Shown one piece after another: positions 15,836 through 24,832 of a stretch of DNA of 32,484 bases. Below the pieces are notes generated by a model. It did no database searches. It saw nothing but the letters and a program-made list of their open reading frames with translations, and was not told the DNA's origin. Position 1 is the stretch's first letter, and the number at the start of each line of letters is the position of its first letter. Source of the stretch: Balneolaceae bacterium (GTDB lineage: Bacteria; Bacteroidota; Rhodothermia; Balneolales; Balneolaceae); contig JAFIFB010000117.1 in assembly GCA_020832285.1 (NCBI GenBank), forward strand, positions 1 to 32,484. Direction: 5' to 3'. The position numbers and the translations under genes were made by a program.

Positions 15836-16909
15836 TCACTCATGACCGATATAAACTGTTTTTGTATCCTCAAATTGATAAATAGGAATTCCAGTTACTT
15901 CGGATACAGATCGCACTAATTCCTCTAATGAACGAAAGTAAATTGCGCCATCTATGGTGATAGATTTAAGGTTTGCGTTATTGATTTTTACTTTTACACC
16001 AAAAAGTTCTTCCACATATTCTGCAAATTCCATCATACCAGTTTGCTTAAATTCGACAAATTGAGTGGCCCAGGAGGAATAGAGTGTTGGGTTAACATTT
16101 ATTAACCTTATAATATTTGTACTGTTAAATTCTGCCATTTCGCCTTCTGAAATTCGAAATCTTTCTTCGCCTGTCTGGCCGTTTTCATTCGTACGTATTG
16201 ACAGCACTTCTACCATACCCTCTTGTAGTACAACTCTGGAATATTCATCTTTCACTGTTACCAAGAACTTGGTTCCGATATTTTTTATAATTCCATTTGG
16301 TGTTATAACCTCAAAAACCTGCCTGTTCTTTGATGTGCCCCCCTCTGTTTCAAACCAGGCCTCGCCTTCCAGTCTTATATCAATAGGTTGGTCCTGTAAA
16401 AGTCCTTCACTGTATGTAATTTTTGAATTGGCATTTAAAACTACTTTCGCACCATTGGAAAAAGATAGGACCTTGTTTTCTCCTTCACCTGTCTCTATGC
16501 TTACTTTTTCTACAACCTGTTCCAAAGTCGGAAAAGAATTTTCATCCATATTTTGATAAAAAACACCTATCCCTATTAAGCTGGCCAATAAAAAAATAGC
16601 TGCGATCTTAACTATCCAATTCAATCGATTCCCTTTGGTCTCTCTTCTATATCGATAGATTAATTTTTTTTCAATAGTTACACTCTTCAACTTTTCCCAC
16701 TCATGGGTTTTATCTTCAATTATAGGACCTATAAATTCAAACCCAATAATTTCAGACATAGCAATTTTTGCGATTTTTCTGTTGTCTTCACTCTTTCCCA
16801 TCCATTCACTCCACATCTTGATTTCATCAGTGCTTGCAGAGCCTTTTACCATACGGCGAAATGATGAGCTGCCAACTAAATCTTGAACACTATATTTTTC
16901 TTTTTCCAA
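15836..16909 (-). CDS. FecR-family anti-sigma factor
   Basis: 357 residues. No ATG is available near the N-terminus: an in-frame stop lies upstream, and the TTG at 16907-16909 gives EKEKYSVQDLVGSSSFRRMV, a typical FecR N-terminus, so I take TTG as the start. The cytoplasmic sigma-binding part covers about 1-95. One membrane span lies at about 98-118 (WIVKIAAIFLLASLIGIGVF). The periplasmic FecR domain covers about 140-250 (GEGENKVLSFSNGAKVVLNA, RLEGEAWFE, GIIKNIGTKFLV). A C-terminal DUF4974/STN-like domain covers about 280-355. It should hold the upstream sigma factor until SusC signals, and lies 38 nt upstream of the susC ATG. Confidence 0.92.
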   Translation of the reverse strand: MEKEKYSVQDLVGSSSFRRMVKGSASTDEIKMWSEWMGKSEDNRKIAKIAMSEIIGFEFIGPIIEDKTHEWEKLKSVTIEKKLIYRYRRETKGNRLNWIVKIAAIFLLASLIGIGVFYQNMDENSFPTLEQVVEKVSIETGEGENKVLSFSNGAKVVLNANSKITYSEGLLQDQPIDIRLEGEAWFETEGGTSKNRQVFEVITPNGIIKNIGTKFLVTVKDEYSRVVLQEGMVEVLSIRTNENGQTGEERFRISEGEMAEFNSTNIIRLINVNPTLYSSWATQFVEFKQTGMMEFAEYVEELFGVKVKINNANLKSITIDGAIYFRSLEELVRSVSEVTGIPIYQFEDTKTVYIGHE

Positions 16910-17140
16910 AAAGCTTCCGTTAATACTATTTACCTAACTCACTTGAAAGATCACCGTAAACCACTTTCGTACTCATTTTTTTTGAATTTATTTTCAAAAG
17001 AAAAAATTGAGCTCAAGAACTGAATCAACCTTGTTTAGAAAAAAAAAGAGAAATCCACTTGTGATCTTTCTTTTTTTTAACTCTGGAATTGAAAGAAAAA
17101 GTATAGAAAAGCTATTTGACCAAAAAAATGGCCTGATTTC
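16910..17140. promoter_or_regulatory. 231-nt gap between sigma and fecR, candidate autoregulated promoter
   Basis: This gap is very AT-rich, with poly-A/T runs around 16976-17060. In sigma/FecR/SusCD operons the ECF sigma commonly drives fecR-susCD from a promoter placed here. I could not pick out a specific -35/-10 pair, so this rests on position only. Confidence 0.3.
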
Positions 17141-17743
17141 TCACACCAGTAATTGAAATGCTACCAAAAAAGATATGACCAACCTCATAACATCCAAATC
17201 CAACACTGCACGAAGTGCTTGCATTGCTCTAAACATATGATTGCGAACAGATTGCCGGTTAATGGAGAGAATTTCTTCAATCTCTGCATAGCTCATACCA
17301 TTAAAATAGTGAAGATAGAGTACCTCCTTTTGCCTATTGGATAGTTGATTGAGTGCTCTTAATAAAGATTTCTTTTGATCTTTTCTAATTTCATTTCTAA
17401 TAAATATCTCTTCTTCACTAAAATCAATATCATAAATAGATTCAATGTCATAGGCACTTAAATTCGTTTCACGATCTTTTTTTAAAATTGCTTTTAAAAT
17501 ATTTTGGCGCAATGCTACAAACATATAAGAATTGGGGGATTTAATATTTTTTAAATTATTGCGCCTTTCCCATATCGACACAAAAATAGTTTGAATGCTA
17601 TCTTTTACCATGCCTGGATCGTTACACAGTTTACATCCGTAAGCATACAAGCTGTCGTAATACCCATTAAACAGACCCTCAAAGGCCGAGGAGTCTCCAT
17701 TAACAAATTTATCCCAATAATGAACAGGTAAATGTGTATTCAT
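17141..17743 (-). CDS. ECF sigma-70 factor (Bacteroidota FecI-like)
   Basis: 200 residues. Region 2 covers about 20-85 (FEGLFNGYYDSLYAYGCKLC, DSIQTIFVSIWERR) and region 4 about 130-178 (LSNRQKEVLYLHYFNGMSYA, then NRQSVRNHMFRAMQALR). The final 15 residues (VMRLVISFLVAFQLLV) are hydrophobic, a tail seen in many Bacteroidota expansion-family ECF sigmas whose role is unclear. It is divergent from nothing and heads the sigma, FecR, SusC, SusD set, with 231 nt between it and fecR, long enough for a second promoter recognised by this sigma (inference). The ATG at 17741-17743 is unambiguous. Confidence 0.95.
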   Translation of the reverse strand: MNTHLPVHYWDKFVNGDSSAFEGLFNGYYDSLYAYGCKLCNDPGMVKDSIQTIFVSIWERRNNLKNIKSPNSYMFVALRQNILKAILKKDRETNLSAYDIESIYDIDFSEEEIFIRNEIRKDQKKSLLRALNQLSNRQKEVLYLHYFNGMSYAEIEEILSINRQSVRNHMFRAMQALRAVLDLDVMRLVISFLVAFQLLV

Positions 17744-18004
17744 AATTGCTATTTACCACATACTGAAGTCCTGCTCATTATCTCAGCTATGCTGTAAACT
17801 TTTCATTATCTACTTATTTATATTTCAAATATTCACTCTAACTTTAGACAGTCATTCTCTATTAAGAAATAAAAAAAAACTTTAAATAAAAACTATTCGC
17901 ACTTCATTGGTCTCACATATTTCGTTTCTAATGACTGTACTCTCTTTTTAAGGTGGCATTTATACAACTGTATATACTATATTTATGAATTGATAAGTTA
18001 TTAG
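17744..18004. other. AT-rich stretch upstream of the sigma gene
   Basis: No coding signal. It includes an A9 run near 17871-17879 and should contain the sigma gene promoter and the left edge of the IS630-like remnant. No terminal inverted repeat could be recognised. Confidence 0.35.
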
Positions 18005-18370
18005 AGGCTAAACGAACAGGTATCTGGAGAACAAAGAAAAATTATTTGGAAAAGGACCTGGAACTTGCCATTTAAGACAGCCCCCGCTTAGACCAGCCCA
18101 CGAAATATCACCAAAAATATGAAACAAAAATTATTGAATTGGTCTGTAGTGATACACCAAAAGGTCGTCAAAGATGGACATTGGAATTACTTTCATGCGA
18201 TGAAAAAAAGAGTATAGGAATCCAGACCATAAATCGTGAAAGTATTCGATTGATACTAAAAAAAACGGATATGAACCTTGGTTGAAAAAGATGTGGTGCT
18301 CGGGGAATACACTCCGCAGTACAGGGAGCGTATTTATCGGCTGTTGGATTTTTATCAAGAAGAGAATATT
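18005..18370 (+). pseudogene. IS630-family transposase remnant
   Basis: The plus strand reads LEAKRTGIWRTKKNYLEKDL with a TAA at 18073, then DSPRLDQPTKYHQKYETKII and LVCSDTPKGRQRWTLELL. The latter matches the winged helix-turn-helix linker of IS630 transposases (RPGRP, then 'PPEGRxRWTLRLLA'), followed by NRESIRLILKK. After a TGA at about 18288 a shifted frame gives PWLKKMWC and another gives EYTPQYRERIYRLLDFYQEE. The DDE catalytic part is gone. Several frameshifts and stops are present. Confidence 0.7.
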
Positions 18371-18404
18371 CCAAAGATGTCTGGTTTGAAAATTAACCAA
18401 AATT

Positions 18405-18551
18405 CTACCAATTCCGCTGCAAAAAATGCATATTCACTTTTACCCGGTGAAGCGCACTGGCTTTGATGATATACTGATGTCCAAAGCGATTTTTGATTTC
18501 ATCGATAGACTTGTAGCGGGTCGCATGTTCTTCCTCGTCTGAGAAAAACAG
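18405..18551 (-). pseudogene. Second C-terminal fragment of a Y-family polymerase
   Basis: On the minus strand LFFSDEEEHATRYKSIDEIK then NRFGHQYIIKASALHRV ends at TAG 18405-18407. At the DNA level it resembles 9914-10056 at roughly 85% identity by eye, and it is in the same orientation. The frame is stopped by TGA just upstream of the matching part, and the sequence beyond 18551 is different. Confidence 0.6.
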
Positions 18552-18885
18552 ACAAAATCAAAGTGTAGATACAGGCTCTCTTTTTGTGATGCGTACTGAT
18601 GTTCCGGGTACACCGTGCTATAGAGGGTGATCCTGTGGACATCCCGGCAAACAGAAAGAAAAAAAGCAATTAACTCGTACAGTTTGCTCAAAATTGTTAT
18701 ACCTTATCCGCCTTCAAATTTCGACAAAATAATATTAGTCTGCAGTCAAGCTTAAAAATTATCGCACAACACAATTTCCCTTCTCAAGAAACTTATTTCT
18801 ACTCGGTTATTTGATTAACAGATTCCGGATTAAAGGCTGAGTTCTATCCTGTCGAAAAATATTTTATAAAAGTTTAAACCATTTT
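18552..18885. other. Gap before sulP
   Basis: A short leftward open frame (18552-18691) continues upstream of the polymerase fragment and reads DVHRITLYSTVYPEHQYAS; I do not recognise it and regard it as debris. The rest, 18700-18885, is AT-rich and should hold the sulP promoter. Confidence 0.35.
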
Positions 18886-20421
18886 ATGCTTCTAAGATTT
18901 TTAGAAAACCAGCAGTACAATATTAAAAATGAAGTTTTAGCCGGACTTACCGTATCCCTGGCCCTTGTACCCGAAGCCGTTGCTTTTTCACTCATTGCGG
19001 GCCTAAGCCCCTTAGTCGGGCTCTACAGCGCTTTTATCATCGGCTTGATCACTGCTGTAATGGGTGGCCGGCCCGGTATGATTTCCGGAGCAACCGGTGC
19101 AATTGCTGTTGTTATAGTGAGCCTTGTTATGGTTCATGGCCCGGAATATCTTTTTGCTGCGGTCGTATTAATGGGGCTAATTCAACTCGGGGTAGGATTT
19201 CTCAAACTTGGAAAGTTTATACGTCTGGTTCCTCACCCGGTTGTATTCGGTTTTGTAAACGGCCTGGCCATATTGATTTTCATGTCTCAGCTCAATGAAT
19301 TCAAATTTTCCAGTGGGGTTAATGAAGGTGAATGGCTTACCGGTTCCACTCTCTATTTAATGCTCGCGCTTGTAATAGGAACCATGGCTATTATCTACAT
19401 TTTGCCACGAATTACAAAAGCAGTCCCTCCGTCACTGGCCGCAATCGGGATTATTTCAGGAATCGTGATTATTTTTGGACTGCCTACAAGAAGTGTAGGC
19501 GATATAGCTTCCATTTCGGGAGGGTTACCCGATTTTCACATTCCAGTGGTTCCGCTTAGTTTAGAGACCCTGCTTATTATACTGCCCTACTCCTTTATTA
19601 TGGCAATGGTAGGCATCATTGAAAGCCTGCTGACTCTCACGGTTGTTGATGAGATGACAGAAACACGCGGAAGCGGAAACAAGGAGTGTGTAGCTCAGGG
19701 TACCGCTAACGTAGTAACCGGCTTTTTTGGCGGGATGGGTGGCTGTGCCATGATCGGCCAAAGTATTATCAATGTGAGTTCGGGTGGAAGAAGTCGCATC
19801 TCAGGAATTGTTGCAGCCGTTTCACTGCTCATTTTCATTCTGTTCGGAGCAGCTATTATTGAACAGATTCCTATGGCCGCGCTGGTTGGATTGATGATCA
19901 TGGTAGCCATCGGAACATTTGAATGGGCCAGCCTCAAAATTCTCGGGAAAGTTCCCATGACAGATGTGATCGTAATGGTTATGGTGATGTTTGTAACGGT
20001 AGTACTGCACAATCTTGCACTTGCTGTTTTGGTAGGAGTCGTTATTTCGGCCCTCGCATTCGCATGGGAGAACGCCAAAAGGATCCGTGCCCGAAAACAT
20101 ATGGATGAAGATGGTGCAAGGCATTATCAAATCTACGGGCCACTCTTTTTTGCATCTGTAGCCACCTTTCATGAGAAGTTTGATGTAAACGGAGATCCCG
20201 ATCACATCTATATCGATTTCCGGGAATCAAGAATCGCCGATCATTCCGCTATAGATGCCTTAAATAAGGTTACTCAGCGCTATCAACGGGTCGGAAAGAG
20301 GGTGAGTATTATCAATCTGGACAAAAACTGTAAGGAGATGCTCAACAAAGCCGGTAATATTATCGCACTTGACTATAACAGGAAAGTTGAATCTGTGAAG
20401 AAAGTCAGGCAATCTGCCTGA
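18886..20421 (+). CDS. SulP-family inorganic anion transporter with STAS domain
   Basis: 511 residues. Residues about 10-395 form the SLC26/SulP transmembrane core with about a dozen hydrophobic segments and the signature VLAGLTVSLALVPEAVAFSL near the start, plus SGATGAIAVVIVSLV. Residues about 400-500 form a cytoplasmic STAS domain (HYQIYGPLFFASVATFHEKF, DFRESRIADHSAIDAL). The family carries sulfate, bicarbonate or other anions, usually as a symporter or exchanger; the substrate cannot be told from sequence here. It is the first gene of the GC-richer part of the window and stands alone on the plus strand. A hairpin follows the gene. Confidence 0.93.
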   Translation: MLLRFLENQQYNIKNEVLAGLTVSLALVPEAVAFSLIAGLSPLVGLYSAFIIGLITAVMGGRPGMISGATGAIAVVIVSLVMVHGPEYLFAAVVLMGLIQLGVGFLKLGKFIRLVPHPVVFGFVNGLAILIFMSQLNEFKFSSGVNEGEWLTGSTLYLMLALVIGTMAIIYILPRITKAVPPSLAAIGIISGIVIIFGLPTRSVGDIASISGGLPDFHIPVVPLSLETLLIILPYSFIMAMVGIIESLLTLTVVDEMTETRGSGNKECVAQGTANVVTGFFGGMGGCAMIGQSIINVSSGGRSRISGIVAAVSLLIFILFGAAIIEQIPMAALVGLMIMVAIGTFEWASLKILGKVPMTDVIVMVMVMFVTVVLHNLALAVLVGVVISALAFAWENAKRIRARKHMDEDGARHYQIYGPLFFASVATFHEKFDVNGDPDHIYIDFRESRIADHSAIDALNKVTQRYQRVGKRVSIINLDKNCKEMLNKAGNIIALDYNRKVESVKKVRQSA

Positions 20422-20506
20422 AGATTATATTGATATATATCACTTAATAATCTAATCCTGGGATCATTGATACCCGGTGCAACTCCTTATAAAAATATCT
20501 GCCAAA

Positions 20507-20549
20507 CGGCTCTATCGTTGAAAATCATTTCAATTGATCTATAGAGCCG
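20507..20549. terminator. Hairpin between convergent sulP and osmC
   Basis: CGGCTCTAT and ATAGAGCCG form a perfect 9-bp stem enclosing an inner TTGAAA/TTTCAA stem. It lies between the convergent sulP and osmC genes, where a bidirectional terminator is expected. No strong T-tract follows on either strand. Confidence 0.45.
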
Positions 20550-20579
20550 CCAGACGGATGAGGATTTACCTGAACCTGA

Positions 20580-21011
20580 TCAATTGAGTGTATAATCCAG
20601 TGTAATTTCACAGCTCAGAACTTGTGAGACGGGACAACCGGCTTTTGCTCCCTGTGCCAGTTCATCAAACTCATCTTCAGAAATATCCGGCACATCAGCT
20701 TTCATCTTGAGCGCAATTTTGGTGATGGCCCAGCCATTTTCCACTTTATCAAGATCAAGCTCTGCTTTTACATCGAGTTTATCTGCAGTGTACCCGGCTT
20801 TTTCAAGCCCAACACTCAATGCCATGGCAAAACAGCCTGAATGTGCTGCAGCAATTAATTCCTCGGGATTGGTTCCCTTCTTCCCATCTTCATTTTCAAA
20901 CCGGAGTTTTAGCGAATAGGGCTGATCTTTAAAAGCACCACTTTGTGTGCTAAGTGTACCTGAGCCTTTCGTTCCGGCTCCTTTCCAAACGGCTTCTGCT
21001 GTTCTTTTCAT
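20580..21011 (-). CDS. OsmC-family peroxiredoxin
   Basis: 143 residues, full length for the OsmC subfamily. It opens MKRTAEAVWKGAGTKGSGTL, and the key motifs are TNPEELIAAAHSGCFAMALS with peroxidatic Cys60, and AGCPVSQVLS with resolving Cys126. OsmC reduces organic hydroperoxides with two cysteines across the dimer, in the cytoplasm. It lies 32 nt downstream of the phosphodiester glycosidase gene on the same strand and could be cotranscribed, although the two functions are not obviously linked. Confidence 0.93.
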   Translation of the reverse strand: MKRTAEAVWKGAGTKGSGTLSTQSGAFKDQPYSLKLRFENEDGKKGTNPEELIAAAHSGCFAMALSVGLEKAGYTADKLDVKAELDLDKVENGWAITKIALKMKADVPDISEDEFDELAQGAKAGCPVSQVLSCEITLDYTLN

Positions 21012-21043
21012 GATTTTTTAGATTTTTAAAATTGAGATTAAGT

Positions 21044-21919
21044 TTAGTTAGAAATTAAAAGCAATGCGTTCGATACTCCTCGTTCACCTTCATGATCGAA
21101 CTCAAAATTATCACTCGGGTAGTTTACAATTCCGTCCGTTTTTTTATCACGAACCCACATCGAAGTAGATCCGCCGCCATCAAGGTTCAGCGCATCTACA
21201 GCTCCGAGTTCCTGTAAAAACTGGGCCAATTCAGGGATTGTCATTCCGTAGGACTGGAATGAACGCCCATCCACAGCAGCCATAATTAATTGATTTTTAT
21301 CGGTTATTGCAACTGCTGTTCTGGGATGTCTGTTCTGGTTAAACGAATCATTGTTAAAATTCCTTACCTCATTCCGGTAAATAAGCAGCGGACCGGAACT
21401 CATTACATCGCTGAGCTCCACAGAATGCCATCCATCATCCGGTTTTTGTAAAATTTGCGGGATGCCCTCTTCATTCCAGCCGATTGCACCACTTTCGGTA
21501 AAGGGATTACGGCCCACAGCACCATCGGCAATCACCTCATCATCTACCTTCAAAAACACGACTGAACCCCCGATGTCCATATTAAAAAATGATCCGTTCA
21601 CCGCAGCGATGGCTCCATGATTTTCTGCAAACTCACTGGTTTTTATCAATTTATCGCTCACATGAGCAATTTTAAATTGAACGGATGTCCGGTCCAGATC
21701 AATTTCGAGCAGATTGATGCTCAGCCGCGCATCGAACATCTCATCACCGCGATAACTCTTCCAGGTAACACCCTCTGTGATTATTTCCGTTTCCCAGTCC
21801 AGCCCCGCGGAGGTAACTTCCGGGATTTCATCCTGAGCCAAAAGGCCGGGAGAGAGCAGAGTCAAAAATAAGATTCCGCTCAATAGAAAAAATTGAGCGC
21901 GGCTGTATCGCTTTTTCAT
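21044..21919 (-). CDS. Phosphodiester glycosidase (NAGPA/DUF2233) family, secreted
   Basis: 291 residues from the ATG at 21917-21919; a further start at 21988 adds 23 polar residues. The inner start is preferred because it puts the signal peptide (RAQFFLLSGILFLTLLSPGL, ending LAQ) at the N-terminus and has AAAGGTG a few bases upstream. Conserved NAGPA-domain motifs are present: AAVNGSFFNMDIGG, HPRTAVAITDKNQLIMAAVD, and DALNLDGGGSTSMWV. The family removes a sugar from a phosphodiester and in bacteria acts on exopolysaccharide or wall-linked groups. It is probably periplasmic or secreted. It lies 120 nt downstream of the S9 peptidase gene. Confidence 0.85.
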   Translation of the reverse strand: MKKRYSRAQFFLLSGILFLTLLSPGLLAQDEIPEVTSAGLDWETEIITEGVTWKSYRGDEMFDARLSINLLEIDLDRTSVQFKIAHVSDKLIKTSEFAENHGAIAAVNGSFFNMDIGGSVVFLKVDDEVIADGAVGRNPFTESGAIGWNEEGIPQILQKPDDGWHSVELSDVMSSGPLLIYRNEVRNFNNDSFNQNRHPRTAVAITDKNQLIMAAVDGRSFQSYGMTIPELAQFLQELGAVDALNLDGGGSTSMWVRDKKTDGIVNYPSDNFEFDHEGERGVSNALLLISN

Positions 21920-22039
21920 TCTAATCACCTTTTTGGTTTCAGATCGATATTCGGCATCCATGGTTTGCCTGCTTGTTCGAAGTATCAATAATATCTGTTG
22001 AACAGATAATTTACACCTTCTGAGAAAATCTGCAATAAA

Positions 22040-24361
22040 TTATCTGTTAAATTGATATTCAAATGGCGGTGTTTCTCCGACCAGGTGTTTTACGAAGTAG
22101 TCCCAGGTGCGGCGAACGTGATACGGTTCATTTGCGTAGCCGTGGCCGCGGTTAGGCATTACGATCAGATCGAAGTCTTTGTTTTGGCGAATCAGTTCAT
22201 CTATCACCAGCAGGGTCATGGACGGATGCACGTTCGTATCCATTGTGCCGTACGAAATGAGAAGTTTCCCTTCGAGGTTGCCCGCCATATTTTGAACGGC
22301 CTGGTTTTCGTAATTATCACTGAATTCATCGCGCTCGAGCAGTCCCTGGAACTTTTCTCCCCAGTAATAGGTGTACCCCCGGTTATCGTGATTCCCAGCA
22401 CTGGAGACACCCACTTTAAAAAATTCGGGATACTGAAACATCGCCGCAGCAGTTGCAAAGCCACCGCCCGAATGCCCGTAAATACCGGCCCGGTCCAGAT
22501 CGATAAATGAGTATTGTTCCGCAAGCTGCTCCATGCCCGCAATCTGATCAGGCAATCCGTTATCGGCCATATCTCCGCTGTAGTAGGTGTGAAAATCGCG
22601 GGATCGCATTGGTCCGCTGCCGAAAGCATCAATCGCTACAACCACAAAACCGAGTTCGGCCAGTGCGTGTGCCTGTCCGCGCTGAACGGCTGAAAAACTT
22701 CGCGATCCCAAACTGCCCGACTGCGGCCCCGGATAGATCGAATTGATGATTGGATACTGCTTATTTTCATCAAAATCGGATGGCAGAAGCATAATTCCGT
22801 AGAGATCGGTTTCACCATCCCTCGCTTTAACAGTAATCGGTTTTGGCTTTTGCCAGCCTGTTTCCAAAAGATCCTCAATATCGGCCTCATCCAGTTCCAT
22901 CAGAAGGTTTCCGTCTCGGTCGCGGAGCACAGTTTCAGGTGCCGATTCATACGTTGAGAAAGTATCCACAAACCAGGCAGCATCCTTACTCAGTGTTACG
23001 GAGTGATTGGCATCTTCAGGTGTGAGCAGCGTCAGGCCCGATCCGTCAAAATTCACGCGATAGAGATGGATAAAGTAAGGATCACGCCCCTCTTCACGGC
23101 CAACTCCGGTGAAAAAGATCTCGCGATTTTCCTTGTCGATGTGCAGGATATCAATCACATTCCAGTCGCCATCGGTGATCTGATTTTTGAGCTCACCGGT
23201 TTCCAGGTTGTGAAGGTAGAGATGACCCCAGTTGCTCTTTCGTGTAAACCAGATAAATTCGTCAGTATCATGTAAAATCCGCCAGTTTGGAATACCGCGT
23301 GAGGTGAGGTTCGATTCAAAGAAAATCTCGTCGTGCTCGTGATATATCTCTGTGACATTACCCGTCTCGGGATCTGCCATTCGCAGGTTCACATTTTTAT
23401 AATCTCTCGATGTGGATACAAACCCGAGCGTGCTGCTGTCTCTGCTCCATTCGATATCGGTCCAGTAGCCGTCGCGGATCAGTCCGCAGCAATTTGAAGA
23501 GCGGTGATGATCACGATCCATCTCCAAAAATGTAACGGAAGGTTCGGTCACATCAATCACAACTCGTTCAAGTTTCGTAACGATGGAATCTCCCGGAAGT
23601 GCATAGGGCCAGATATCTGCCTCGGGCCGGCCCACCCTGGTTCGCCAGAGAGTCATTTTACCCACATCGCGGTCATCCTGCCGAAAGGTTGCAATTTTGC
23701 GCGAATCTGGCGACCACTTCAAAATCGGGCGGTCGGAGCGTCTCCAGCCGTGATTGTCGGTCCCGTACCCGTAATTTTTTTCACCATCGGTGGTGAGCTG
23801 GGTTTGATCCCCCGTTTCAAGGTTCTGAACCCACAAATTATATTCGCTAATATAAACTGCTTTTTTTCCGTCCGGGGAAACGACAGAGTGGGAAGGCGGA
23901 TTTTGTACACTTTCCAAAATTTCACATTCGTAATGTACCAGTGAGCACTCCCATATTTTTTGCTCTTTTTCGAACTGAACTGATCGAAGCTGATCGTGAA
24001 AGGATAGATTTCTGAGAGCAAGATTCTTCGGGTCGGTTTCTGAGACTGCAGAGTCGTTAATTGCTTCCGCCAGTCGCTGATGATCAAAAGCGTGTTCTTT
24101 GTTTTGATCCGGTACATTCACGAGGAAATATTCGTTTCCGCTTCGTGTATTGAGCACGTACCAGAAGTGATCCTCATCAATTTGCTCAGGATTTACAGAA
24201 GAGTTGAATACCTTGCCGGACAGGTTCCAGCTCAGCATCTGTTCAGCTCTTTGATAGGCTTCTTCCATCTCCCGGTTCTGCTGGGAAAAAACGAGGCCTG
24301 AAGAGAAAAGAAATAAAAAAATAAAGATAACGAAAGAAGAAAGTGACTGTAATTTCGTCAT
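22040..24361 (-). CDS. S9 prolyl oligopeptidase / dipeptidyl peptidase IV-like
   Basis: 773 residues. The signal peptide is at 1-27 (FVIFIFLFLFSSGLVFSQ). The DPP IV N-terminal propeller covers about 110-490 (SPDGKKAVYISEYNLWVQNL, LKWSPDSRKIATFRQDDRDV). The alpha/beta hydrolase domain covers about 540-773. The catalytic triad is visible: Ser631 in GIYGHSGGG, Asp708 in GTMDTNVH and His740 in NRGHGYANEP. The nucleophile elbow is GHSGGG rather than the DPP IV-classical GWSYGG. The enzyme should cut small peptides, probably after proline, in the periplasm. It heads the leftward group with the glycosidase and OsmC. Confidence 0.93.
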   Translation of the reverse strand: MTKLQSLSSFVIFIFLFLFSSGLVFSQQNREMEEAYQRAEQMLSWNLSGKVFNSSVNPEQIDEDHFWYVLNTRSGNEYFLVNVPDQNKEHAFDHQRLAEAINDSAVSETDPKNLALRNLSFHDQLRSVQFEKEQKIWECSLVHYECEILESVQNPPSHSVVSPDGKKAVYISEYNLWVQNLETGDQTQLTTDGEKNYGYGTDNHGWRRSDRPILKWSPDSRKIATFRQDDRDVGKMTLWRTRVGRPEADIWPYALPGDSIVTKLERVVIDVTEPSVTFLEMDRDHHRSSNCCGLIRDGYWTDIEWSRDSSTLGFVSTSRDYKNVNLRMADPETGNVTEIYHEHDEIFFESNLTSRGIPNWRILHDTDEFIWFTRKSNWGHLYLHNLETGELKNQITDGDWNVIDILHIDKENREIFFTGVGREEGRDPYFIHLYRVNFDGSGLTLLTPEDANHSVTLSKDAAWFVDTFSTYESAPETVLRDRDGNLLMELDEADIEDLLETGWQKPKPITVKARDGETDLYGIMLLPSDFDENKQYPIINSIYPGPQSGSLGSRSFSAVQRGQAHALAELGFVVVAIDAFGSGPMRSRDFHTYYSGDMADNGLPDQIAGMEQLAEQYSFIDLDRAGIYGHSGGGFATAAAMFQYPEFFKVGVSSAGNHDNRGYTYYWGEKFQGLLERDEFSDNYENQAVQNMAGNLEGKLLISYGTMDTNVHPSMTLLVIDELIRQNKDFDLIVMPNRGHGYANEPYHVRRTWDYFVKHLVGETPPFEYQFNR

Positions 24362-24832
24362 AAAATTGATCTGTTTACCTGGTGAATGATTTTAAAGATT
24401 TACAAGAAACGGAAAAAACGAAAAGATTTCTCTGAAAAATGAACAGAGATTAATAAGAGTTCCGTGGCAAGCCTGAAGTTTCGCAAGCTCCGAGTACAGC
24501 GATTTCCGTGAAACAAAATAAATAAAGCAAAGTTTTTTTCAGAACATCTTTGCGCCACTATGTGAACCTTTGCCTGCCCCGACCGATTCAGGACGGTTTT
24601 CCCTCTTGCATCAATCCCGTCGCGGTTTTCCTTTCCGGGTTCCAACGACTACCCCTCGAAACTGTGTGCTGATTTTCAAATACACTCGCCTCTGGGTGTT
24701 TTATGTTACACTGTGCCCTGAGCGGTGTTATGACGCCCCTTCAGGGTTTGGTTAACCACCCCTAACCAGTCAATAAATCATTGAAATTACTTCAGATGAA
24801 TACATTGTCAACGAATCCACCCGCGATTTTTC
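24362..24832. other. Gene-free stretch between peptidase and MacA remnant
   Basis: About 470 bp upstream of two divergent genes. Short open frames are present on both strands but have no recognisable content or start signals. It should hold the peptidase promoter and, if one survives, the promoter of the export operon. Confidence 0.4.

Noticed and set aside
22052-24301. Several plus-strand open frames opposite the S9 peptidase
   Set aside because: High-GC shadow frames of the peptidase gene without any recognisable motif.
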